From Antedon mediterranea (taxonomy: Eukaryota; Echinodermata; Crinoidea; Comatulida; Antedonidae), in contig NC_092672.1 of assembly GCF_964355755.1 (NCBI RefSeq), positions 24,238,501 through 24,302,500 on the forward strand: a stretch of DNA of 64,000 nucleotides, written 5' to 3'. The notes beneath the pieces were generated by a model. It made no database searches, had not been told where the DNA came from, and worked only from the letters and a program-made list of their open reading frames with translations. Below, piece by piece: positions 36,801-48,800 of the stretch; within the stretch, counting starts at the first letter, position 1, and each line of letters starts with the position of its first letter. Position numbers and translations under genes: made by a program.

Positions 36801-39800
36801 AGAGTGAAAATTAGATTTTTTAAAGATACGGACAAACAAACATGTACCTAATTTGGAAATGTCACTCACGTGCGTAAATTGGTATATGCTTGTATTTTAT
36901 GGTCCACCCTTCCATTAATTTTCAGCGTTACATTCCTTGTTAAAAACAAAACGACAACGTGCTTGTTTCATCCAGGGACTCTTTAATGAATATTCATATT
37001 TTTACCGACCCTTTATTTTTTTATCTCATTCTCATTGGCTGTTTAAAACATGTCTTTAAATGACATTTGACTCCACTCTGCACACGTGGATTTGTAAGTA
37101 ATTGTTTATGTATTGTTACTCCAGCGATACGACTTGTAACGTTGAGGGCGCATGACTTAATTCGTATGTTTGAAACAGCTGTGAACAATATATGAGAACA
37201 TAAAAAAGATGAAAAGGAAACACATAAAAACTCAAAAGAGCTTGATTAGTTGTGTCCCCCTACGTCCCTAACTAGCCTAAAAAACTAAAACATAAATAAT
37301 TAAAAAGCTAAATCCTGCAACAAGTATTATTTTTTAAATTATTTGTAAAATGATAATAAATGTTCTTTAAACCATGATTTAAATATATATAATTATTGAT
37401 TTGGTACTTTGTAGTTCGTAATTCAAGTCATTCCACAATTTGGGTCCCACACATGACACAGTAAAACTAGTAGAAGTACGATTACGTTTTCTGAGTCTCA
37501 TTTTGTCTTTAGATCTTGTATTATAATTATGGTAAGAACCATTTTTAATAAAGAGCGATGAAAAACGCACGTCCTGATTAGTAGTAACATTATACATGAA
37601 AAGCCCAATTTGGTACTTATTGATATCCGCAATTTTAAGAAGTTTAAATTTATAGAAACATTCAGTCATTGAATCATTAAACTTTGACCATGTTATAGCT
37701 CGTAATGCCCTTTTCTGGAGTTTAAATAACTCATCTAGATAACTTGGAAATGTGCTACACCATATTATGTTGCAATAATTTAATACTGGTTCAATGAGTG
37801 ATTTGTATGTTGTCCAGAGAGCATAGGTTGGTAAAAAATGTCTTACTTTATATAGTATGCCTACATATCGAGATATTTTCCTAGCTGTAACATTGATGTG
37901 GTTCTTATATGTGAGAAATTCATCAATATGTACTCCAAGAAATTTAGTCGATTTAACTCTATCTATTCTTTTATTGTTGACATAAATATTTACATTCTCT
38001 AAATTACTTGGATTTCGCTGATTGCGGAAAATTATGTAATTAGTTTTTTTAACGTTGATTGATAGTTTATTGCACATGAACCAATCCGAAACATTTTTTA
38101 GTTCACCATTTATAACTAGTTCTATGAGCGTATCCAAGTTTTTGTGAGATGCAGATATGTTTGTGTCGTCAGCAAATAAAACAAAAGATAACGAGTTTGA
38201 GCAATTAAATACATCGTTAATGTACAAAATAAAAAGTAGAGGCCCCAGAATTGAACCCTGTGGTACACCGCAATTTATATCCATCAAACACGAACTTGTG
38301 TTATCAATAGACGTAAATTGTTTCCTTCCACTAATATAGTTTCTAAACCATTTAAGGGCCGTGCCTCTTATGCCATAGTGTTCCAATTTTTTAAGAAGTA
38401 TATCATGGTTGATGGTGTCAAACGCTTTTGACAAATCAATAAATAGTCCGATGGTATTTTTTTTCTTATCAAGCGCATCGGTAATTCGTTCAACCAGATC
38501 TATAACGGCCATAAAAGTAGAACTGTTTTTTCTGAAACCATATTGTGCATTATTAAGGATGTTAAACTTTGTGATATAATTATTTACTCTAATTTGAACA
38601 ATTTTTTCAAGAATTTTTGAAGCGGTAGGCAGAATAGAGATCGGCCTATAATTACTGACGTCACTTTTATTGCCAGATTTAAAAATTGGAACTACTCTAG
38701 CTACTTTCATACTATCAGGGACCATGCCTGTCTCAAGAGAGGTTAAAGATATGTACAAGAGGAGATGCCACAGCAGCAATAATATGTTTTAGAATGCGAT
38801 TACTTTCAACACCTTCTGAATTTGAATTTTTGATTTGACTAACTATTTCAATGACCTCTTCTTCATTCGTAGGATTGCAAAATATAGATTGGGATTGACT
38901 CTCTTTCATATTATTGTTTAAAGTCAGAATTGTTTACATTTGGTATTTTGTTTGCTAATTCATTTCCAATGTTGGAGAAGAAGTCATTAAAAGCATCAGA
39001 CATACCTTTTTGGATCACATACCAACGTTTTATTACTATGGTTAATTACCTCATTTGGCTTAACACTCGATTTTTTTCTATTTAGAACCTCATTTAAAAC
39101 TGTCCATGTTTGCTTTGAATCGTGTCGAGCTGCATCCAGTTTTTTGGAATAATATTGTTTTTTCCGAATTCTAATTAAATGAGTTAATTTATTTTTGTAC
39201 TTTTTATATATATTTTTTAATAATTGTGTTGGGTTTTTAAGGTATTTTTTATAAAGTTTATTTTTCTTTTTTATTGAAATCAAAATTCCTGTTGTGATCC
39301 ATGGTTTTTTCTTTGTTTTACCATTTGGCTTATTACTTTTTGTAGGTATGTTATTATCTATGAGATTGGATAGTTTTATAATAAATAGGTTATATGATGT
39401 ATTGGTATCTGTGCATAAATATAGTTCACCCCAATCCTCATTAGAAATAGCAATAAGCAAGTTATTTAATGTTTTATCATTAATTATTTTTTGTTTTGTA
39501 ATTGGAGCTTGTGTGTTAGTATTTAATGACAAGTGTGTTGTCATGAAAATGGGTAGATGATCGGTAATGTCAGTGACTATTACTCCACAATGCGAAATGT
39601 TATCATCATTTGTAATAATATTATCTAAAATTGTAGCAGAAGACGATGTTATTCTGGTGGGTAAGTTGATTAATGGATTAAAAGATGTTGAGTAAATAAT
39701 GTTTGTGAATTCCTGTGTTGTTTTTTGAATGTCATATTTTAATAAGTCTTGATTAAAATCTCCTAAGATATAGCAGTTTTTGTTTTCGCGATTAAGTTTA

Positions 39801-42800
39801 TGTAAGATTTCTTCTAGATCAGAGTTAAATGAGTTGACGTTTGAATTTGGTGGTCGATACAACATACCTACAATAGTATTTTTGCCGTTTGTGTTTATTA
39901 TTTCTAGAAAAAGTGAATCAATGGAGTTATCATTAAATACAAAATTATCACGTGTTACGGTGTTGATTTGTTCTTTTAAATATAGACAAACTCCACCACC
40001 GACTCTACCTTCTCTATTACAAGTGTACATATTGTATCCATTGATATTTAATAAGTCAATTGGCGTGTTCTTATTTATCCAGGTTTCCGAGAAACCAAGT
40101 ACATCAAACGCACGACCTATGGTATCTAACATAATGCTAATAGTCCAGTCCCTAAGGGGAAATGATATTACCATAGTGGATACAAGTGTGCCCTTTGGCA
40201 TGTTGATAGAACATGATATGGAGATACCAAAACAAAGTTACTGGAAATCTGATTTGACCTCTGTGAACTCTGACCTCAATTTTTATATTTCTATCTTAAA
40301 CAGCCATATCTCCGCAACGGGTTTGACAATTGAAATGATATTGGTGTCAAATAGATCAGAGGGTACATATTTATATTCGCTCTAATAGAACTTTTTTAAA
40401 AAAAACGACAGGAAATGTAATTTCTCAATGTTTTGACCTTTGACCTCGGCTTACTATATCTCAATAACTACTGGTCAAAATTTCTTGAAATTTGTTTCAA
40501 ATTGTTAAGAGCATACATATTTATATATACTCTAATTAAACATGTTCTTCCAAATCCACAGGAAATGTCATTTACTGACCTTTGACCTTTACTGTTTAAA
40601 TATGTCTGTATCTTTGTAACCAAATGTCATAAAAAGTTCAACTTGGTGTCAAAATGTTCAAAATGTAAACATTTATATTAGCTCTAATAGAAGATGTTAT
40701 CATATTTTTACTGGAAATGCCAGTTTGAGGTATGACCAGGATATACTGTTAAGCGTGCGTGTGTCATACTTATAATAATATACCTAAAATATAGATTTAA
40801 TGAACCAGAACTACATTCAATATCCTATTTAGCCTTTTACAATTTTCTTAAAACTTAATGTTTAATTTAATTTCAATATATAATTCCATCGCATGATAGG
40901 CCTACACCGTAAGAACAACACTTAATATCAACAAAAAATTAGATAAACTTAAAAGTTAAATAACATTAAAAAAAAAAAATCAGGATCTTAAAGAAAGAAA
41001 AGAAGAATTAACCAATGCGATTTGATACTCATAAAACATATGACCTAATTATCAATTAATTGCTTGAAGTATGCTGCAAAAATAAAATGTTTGAAACAGT
41101 GAGGAAAAAGCGAAGAAAAGAAAAACATACGTTTAAAATATTAGAAATCTGAAAAGGATCGAAGACAAATTAATTACAAAGCTGATTTCTTTTCAAGAAC
41201 ATACTGTAGTGGAATATAAAAGGAAAACAAACCAGTGAGCAGTCAAAATTACCATCTTGGCTTCATGAGGCAATAACACATCCAGCTCATAACACTATAC
41301 AACAAAATCTTTGAAACCAGAAGAAATTAAGAGAAGCAATGATAATTATACTTTAATCCACAAAAACATGACAAAACTGACATCAACCATTACCGACCAA
41401 ACGAACATTATCACATGTACACAAATAATTTACAAAAGTAATCAAAAAACAAAATCAGAGACCGACTAGAAGTAAATAAACCAATATATAAGGCTTTTAT
41501 ACAGTAGGACCATCTTATACAGTTTGTCAATCAACTAAAATAAAAAGGAAATGAATATCACCAAATCTTTGATTTAGAGATTATCAGAAAGCATTTGACT
41601 CAATAAAACAGGCATTACCATATTAGAGGGAAATATTATACCTCAACAAATATTGATTACGATCGTTCAAAGAGAAGTTAAGGTAGTAAGACAAGGCGAC
41701 ACTTAAGATCTTCACTGCATTGGACGAAGAGGTGTTTAATCAAAGAGCTAATCTAAAAAATAGAGTAAATATCACTTTAAAGACAAAATAAACAGTTAAT
41801 TTAACCAAAATCACAATAGTGGCGTTCACATCGAACTATGGCTAGTTAATTTAAGTAGATTATCTACATGATCTCGCCATAATTTGGATGTGAACGCTCA
41901 ATTATGTCCGGATGATGTTTTTTTTTTTTGGATTTAGAAGTAAATCCAAGGATGGCCAGTTATTTTATGAGGGTAATCCAATTAACAACCCATTACAAAC
42001 AATTGCCATAATTCTGATAACATTACAATACACCCATCCTCTGGGACTTATTTTCAAATGTAGCTAAAAACTTTCCAGTACAATTCCGGTCATTTTGATG
42101 TGTATAGATGCATGCAGTAGCATTGGAAAAGCGAGAGAGGGGGAGGTGGTTGGGGTGATGGAAAGACACATATTTTTTACATGTTTGTCTACACTTAACA
42201 AAAAGGTGTGATGTGCCCAAATATGGTAGTGATATGTCATTCATCGTGTCCATGGGCACATCACATTTTTTTGTCGCATAAAAATGTTATAGTGTAGACA
42301 GAGTTTAACATTTGTGTAACATGTAACAAAAATATGTGTCTCTCCATCCACCCCAACCCTCTCCCCTCTCTCGATCTCTTTTTATAGATTATTAATTGCT
42401 AAATATATGCAAAACGATGGGTCATAGCTCAAAATGACATTTCCAATTGAATTCTGACAAAATATTTTGTTTGAGCAAATATAAATGTGTATATTCTAAA
42501 CAATTTGACACCAAACTGAACTTTTTAGGACAAATAGTTACCGAGATATTGACATATTCAAACATTAGAGGACAAGGGTCAAAAAAGCTTAATTTATGGT
42601 AATTTTTTGAAAAAAGTTTCTATTAGACTAAATATTAGATTTATTTTCTTAACATTTTGAGCCCATTCTCAAATCTCTGAGATTGCGTGTTATTGAGATA
42701 TTAGGCAATCAAGGTCAAAGGTCAAACTGAAAAATAAAGCCTTTGCGGCCATTTTTGTACAATTATTTTCATTATAGCGAATATAAATATATATCTTCCA

Positions 42801-45800
42801 AGTATTTTGAAAAAAAAATAAATGTAAAATGTCCCTGCGTTGTCAAGATATGGCGATTTTTAGTTATATAATAGAAAAATATAAAAATTGAGGTCAGAGG
42901 TCACAGAGGTCAAATCAGATTTCCAGTAACTTTGTTTTGGCATCTCCACACTATACTCTACCAAACTGCTATACTGAAAAATTTGTATCCAGTCTGGTAA
43001 CATCCCACCCCTTTTTCTCCCCTTAGGGACTGGACTATAATTTCGTCGAAGTGTTTTGGAAGACTACGTGCATTCATGCAAGATAGAAAGAATCACAATA
43101 AAGCACACGCACCAAACAGTTAATGCAGTCTATAATGTATACAATAGTTAAAATTCTGGTTTCAGGGCAAAAACAAGAAATCTCACAATTTCACATTTAA
43201 TGTAATACCACACGGTAAATTAGGTGGAATGCAGTTTGTTGAGATCGGAAAATTTTGTTACGACAATCTTCTTATTATTCTTAGTTAGTACATGTATGCG
43301 TCCATCTTGGGTCCAGACTGCGGTCAAGGCAGAATTATCCTGGGTTTTGATGGTTCTTAACAATTTCATCCTTTTCATTGTTAGGTTCTCGTGTATAAAG
43401 GTATTGGTACCTTTCAGTTTTCTTTTTGCTTTAAAAACTTCATTCCTTTTATTGTATTGAGCGAACTTCACAATAACTCCCCGGGGCTTGCCGTTACTTG
43501 GTTTCTTGGGGCCTAGTCTGTGACTCCGATCAATGTCATTATGATTCACCGTAAGGTTCATCTTAGAACTAAATAATTGTGTAACAATATTATCGGTATT
43601 CTCACCTACTTTCTCCTCCAGTCCGTGTATCACCAAACAGTTCCTCCTGGAATATTGTTCACTTTCATCCAGTGATTCCCTAATGTCCTCGATTTCCTGT
43701 TCCATTTTCTTCATGCGATTATTCGACTCGTCAAGTTCAAATTTGTGTGGCTTTACTAACAATTTGCATAATATGCTCAGCCATTTGGTCCTTGATCATC
43801 GATGTTATTTGTTTCGCTAAGTTATCCAATATGTCCGATTTGCCATCAAATAAGAGTTTCAATTCAGATTGGATAATGCCAGCGATTTCCTTAGAGTCTA
43901 TGTCGCAATTGGACTTATCTAACTTATCTTCAAGGCAAGGGATGCCTTTTCCTTCAGCCTCTTTTTGGTTACGACGTGGCCTGGCTGCAGGCGAATCGTC
44001 CTTCTGTCCTCCTTTTGGCTTACCACCGCCCATGTTGCGGGCAAATAAAACACTGGAATCGAGTAAACAAAATTCCTTGAGGTAAATGAACAATAGTAAA
44101 CGTAGGTTGCCACTATGTGTAACAATGCATTCAGCTGGTGTGACACGTGAAATGTTTGATTTCCAGGAGCGATTATTCGACACGTCTTACTCGCATCGCT
44201 TCTCTTGTTCAATGACCTTTGACCCTGAACTTAAATAAATGTATAATTTTTGGTCTAGAGACATACAGTACGATTGGGCTTAAATTATTCCGAAAGTATA
44301 AATTCATATTTAATGCAATGAAAAATTTTACCCCAAAATGACAGGAAGTGGCATTATTGACCTTGACACATACTAACGGACAATTTGACCTTTGACCTTC
44401 TTATCTCCTTACTGACTAGTCGTACAGACTTAAAATTAACCTGACTAGTAGCCGCACTTGTAATCTGGCCTCATTTCACAGCATTTGTTCTGCTTCACTG
44501 GGCGCTTATATAAATTGAAACTTTTACCGTTCAAGAGACAAACAAATATATTTTATATTTTTTACTATTCATTTTAAACCCGGAACCCTCCTTTAATTAT
44601 ACTAAGCACTTCTGTGTCAGATATAAATGAGATACTATAATGGGAGGTGGTAATTAAGAGATGAGGTCTTTGGTATTTTTAGGAATATAGAATTACAAAG
44701 TTTTACAAATTTATGAAAAATAATCACTAAATTCTGTCTAATTAGGTTTGTATCATAAAAATATTCATCATTATTTTAACATGAGGTGTATTTTTACTTT
44801 CTTTACCGGGATTAATTACAGAATGTATTACTTCTCATTTTTTATGTTACATTTAATCTGATTGAATTAATTAGTTTTGTAGCATTTTTTTCTTTGAAAT
44901 TTGACAGTGCAGTAATAATGTTGCTATACTTTTTATATCTTAAGATATCGGAACATTTATGAATTTGTTAAAGTTTATGCTTATGTTTACTAAATCTATT
45001 TAGGTGGGGTGGTTAGATTCCTTCTTGTGCTTACATATTTTAACGTTGTCGCTACACTTGGTAGGGCTGGTTCTGGAGATGTACCGGTATATATTTTGTT
45101 TTATGCTTCGAAGTATAATAAGTTAAATTTCCGGGACATAGCAACTCTATTTTTCAAAATGTTCTTAGCTCCACCCCAACCATGGTGGGCTGGTCCTGTA
45201 GACCTATAATTTTGTTTCATATTTCAATTTTTTGTGCTAAATTATTGGTAATTTTGAACATAGTGATGACTTTGTAGTCGTGTCATCCATAGTTATTTTA
45301 GTGTTTTGTTTTTTTCTTGAACTGCAAAAAGTATAAAAAAATGTATCCAACATTAGTATAGTTTAGACCAATCAGTTTGAGAAAGATAAAAGCAAAATAC
45401 ACCTATATCTCTAATTCAGTATGAATGGTCAGGAACGTCAACCTTATTTAAAGTTAATCATAATCAATTATTTTTGAAATAGGTAAATGATCAGAGATGT
45501 CTGAATTGTAATACCTGATAAATATCAAAATTGGTAGGCCTATTGGTCTGTGTAAAAATGATCAATAAGTTCTGCATTAGTTTTTGTAATTCTCGTTGGT
45601 TTAGAAATCGTAGGGAAAAAGTACAATAGTTGATAAGATGATATAAAATAATTGTTAATTAGATTATGCTTATTAAATTTGATTAAAACAATGTTGAATT
45701 CTCCCACAATACTACAAAATCTTCATGATCTAAATCTTGAAAACAATTAATTTATAATAACAGCAAAATGTTCTATGTTATTAGATTTGAGTTGATTTGT

Positions 45801-48800
45801 AAACAAAGCCAATTATAGAATTCTTTTTTGTTTTATTGATTTATAAAAAGCGAATCACATATAGTTGAATAATAATGAATGAATGATAAAAGTGCAATAA
45901 AGATTTATGTAGATGATGTTAAGAAATATATGGAAAGGGTAAATGTTAGTAAAGTAAAGGGTCCGGACGGTGTATCAGGGCGTTTGATTAGATCAGGTGC
46001 CTCTCAGCTTTCACCTATAATAAGCCAGCTTTTCCAGTGTTCACTGAACACGGGGGTGGTACCTGATCTATGGAAGGTCTCTGAGATTATACCTGTTCCG
46101 AAAATGTGTAACCCTAAAATCATTAACGACTTCAGACCAGTGGCATTAACATCTATTCTAATGAAGATCCTTTATAAAATTGTTAGAAGTCAACTAATGT
46201 CTGAATGTAGTGATTTTATGGATAATAACCAATTTGCATATCAATGTAATAGAGGGGTCGATGATGCTATTATAACCTTGTTAGACCTGGTGGTTTCACA
46301 TTTAGATAAGAAGGGGACCTATGCTCAAGGGCTATTCATAGACTTTTCATCTGCATTTAATTTGATGCAGCCTCATATTTTAATGAATAAAATGTCTGAA
46401 ATGAAGGTTAATCCTTACCTTGCTCTATGGGTTGGTGATTTTCTTACAAATCAGTATGTTAAAGTTGGTAAATCTATCTCAGAGATTAGAAGGATCAACA
46501 CTGGTGCACCCCAGGGGTGTTGTCTGTCACCAAGTTTATTTACAATATATACAAGTGAATGTCGATCTTCATGTAGCATGTGTCATATAATCAAATACGC
46601 AGATGACATGGTACTGATTGGTCTATTGAAAAATGCTGACGATCATAGGTATAAGGTTGAATATGTTAAATTAATGTCATGATGCAATGACAATTACCTT
46701 AAGCTTAATTTTAATAAAACGAAAGAAATTATATGGGATTTTAGGAAAAAGAAAAATGAAAAAAGTTATCTGATAGTTAATGAACAGAAAATTGAACGTG
46801 TTCATGAAACCAAATATCTTGGTACACATATTGATGATCAACTTAGTTTTGAAAAAAATACGGCCGAGATAATTAATAAAGGTCACCAAAGGTTATATTT
46901 CCTAAGAAAGCTAAATAAATTTAATGTTAGCTGTGGTACTTTAAAATTATTCTATGAAACAGTTATTCAATCAGTACTAGTTATCTCTTTTATTGCCTGG
47001 TTCGGTAATTTAAATGAAACACACAAGAAAGGTCTCATTAGAATTACTAAGATAGCATCAAATATAATTGGTTGTATGGTTAATGATTTAAAATATCTTT
47101 ATGAAAAACAGGTCCTAAGTAAATTAAGTAAAATTTTAGAAGATAAGAAACATCCATTACATATGAAATTTTTTAAGAACAAGTCAGGCCGGTTACGGGC
47201 TCCTAGAGCTGATACGTCAAGAAACCGACTGTCTTTGGTACCAAATTCAACTCATATTTTTAACTCAAAGATTGTTAGATCATAATAGCGCACATGCAAT
47301 ATATATTTTAAAGTTTTACTGTTGATGGATGTTTTAATTAATGTTTTTAAATTGTAAATTTGTTCTATGTATGATGTAATTATGAATGTTTTACCATATT
47401 TTTCTGTCGAGGAAAACAATTTTTCCATGTACAATTTAGTATACATGGAACGAATAAAGATTTGATTTGATTTGATTTGATTTGTTCTTTTGTCAATAAT
47501 AAATCTGATCATATTTTGTAACAAAAAAAAACAATAATTGTGTTCTGGAATGTTCATAACATTTTTATTAAATACATTATGTGTATGAGAAAGATGGTGA
47601 TTTGTTTAGAAGGATTTCTGAATCATAAACATTACACATTGTACATTGTACCTACCTACTGTAAATCATTACCAACATATAGTATATGTGTAAAGATTAC
47701 CATTTTTAATCATTTTCCTTCATTAAATGCTTTTTGTGGATGTTGGCAGCCGGCAGATCATCTATCACATAAAGATTGCTGTGTCTTCATGGCCTTAGCT
47801 ATTCGCATCACAATGGATCTCTACGGCCTATAAATGATAATGTGTCTTGTGCATAGATCTTTACCTTAATTTTTCCAGTTCAGTGTGCATTTTCAATCGA
47901 AATATTATTTAAGCCAAGATCAGTTTTAAATATGTCCTTTACAAGTTACATTTGATCTTTTCCTTGATGTCACCAAATCTTAGGTTGTTAGAATGCCTTT
48001 CAACTCGTAGCAATTCAGCTTCCATGTAGCTATTGTATCCTGTTTAGATTTGATGTTTCACACATTCATAGTCAAACTATCCTTTGTAGCTTTAAATTTA
48101 TCCTTAGTTTTATTTTGAAGTTCCATAACATTTCTGTTTAGCAATGCTTGTTAGCCTTGCTTTAGTGATGCTCTTTCCTTGTCAATCCTACTATTTATGT
48201 CAGCTGCTAAGCTACCCATGTCACCATTCAATGTATTCATTCAACATTTTTTTATTCATAGCATGTTCAGTAGGCTCAATTTTCTTGTATTCATAGTTCC
48301 AGATAAAGCACTATTAATGTGCTATGAATACTCAGGCTTATATTATATTCTTAGTAAAATGTAATGGTTTTAGACTAGGCAAATTTATCAACTGTTGGGA
48401 ATTAAATATTATGCAGCAAGTATGTCTCACTAAGAGATGTCCATAGCCTTTTAATTTTACTGTAAATAAGAATTTGGGTTGGACACATGACAGTATGTAA
48501 TAGTGATAGATAATAACAAAAAAATAGATAATCATTTCAATTTGTAGCATTCAAAATAGAGTATGAGGGTTTGTTTATAATTTTATAATTGTATTACTCG
48601 ATGGGTTGGCACCCAAAAAATGTAATTTTTGTTACTCCATCTTTGGTATTGCATTCTTTGAAAATTACCTTCTTTTTTAATGAGCTTGTCTGAATCTTCG
48701 ACTGTCCGGTGTTTTCGCTTCTCCTTCTCCTTTTTATTTAGATATATTGTTTTTTGTATCATCTTCTTTACAAATTTTTTATTATTTTTTTCTATGAGCC

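Larger units (their letters stand above)
40141..43037. mobile_element. Non-autonomous DNA transposon, 2897 bp, TAA target duplication (PIF/Harbinger-like)
   Basis: The terminal inverted repeats are TAGTCCAGTCCCTAAGGGG at 40141 and the mirror CCCCTTAGGGACTGGACTA ending at 43037. TAA flanks both sides (40138-40140, 43038-43040). The inner arms are also inverted (40210-40290 against 42880-42960, sharing CAAAACAAAGTTACTGGAAA). Both arms carry ~145-bp units with TGACCTTTGACCT blocks. The centre holds an RTE LINE remnant and a large hairpin. No transposase is present. A 3-bp TAA duplication suits PIF/Harbinger (TWA). Confidence 0.88.
37330..44212 (-). mobile_element. LINE-2: CR1-group element with ORF1 and ORF2, split by a DNA transposon
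   Basis: On the minus strand ORF1 (44033-43220) is followed by ORF2 endonuclease and RT (about 43060 down to 37379). ORF2 is interrupted at its N-terminus by the 2897-bp element at 40141-43037. Taking out that insert and one TAA copy leaves the endonuclease frame open across the junction (ARSLPKHFDEIS joins MLDTIGRAFDVLG). Outside the insert the element has only a few frameshifts (near 43745, and two between 38996 and 38779), so it is relatively young. The 3' end near 37330 is approximate. Confidence 0.88.

Noticed and set aside
39780-40385. 201-aa plus-strand open frame
   Set aside because: It is antisense to the LINE-2 endonuclease and runs into the inserted transposon; a shadow frame.
44213-44437. 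DR1 segment as a LINE-2 promoter
   Set aside because: The same repeat occurs at 31684 and within the DNA transposon without LINE-2, so it is more likely a neighbouring repeat than part of the LINE.
46680-46682. TGA as a recoded (selenocysteine-like) codon in LINE-3
   Set aside because: The position is Trp in related RTs, so a simple TGG to TGA mutation in a dead copy is the economical reading.
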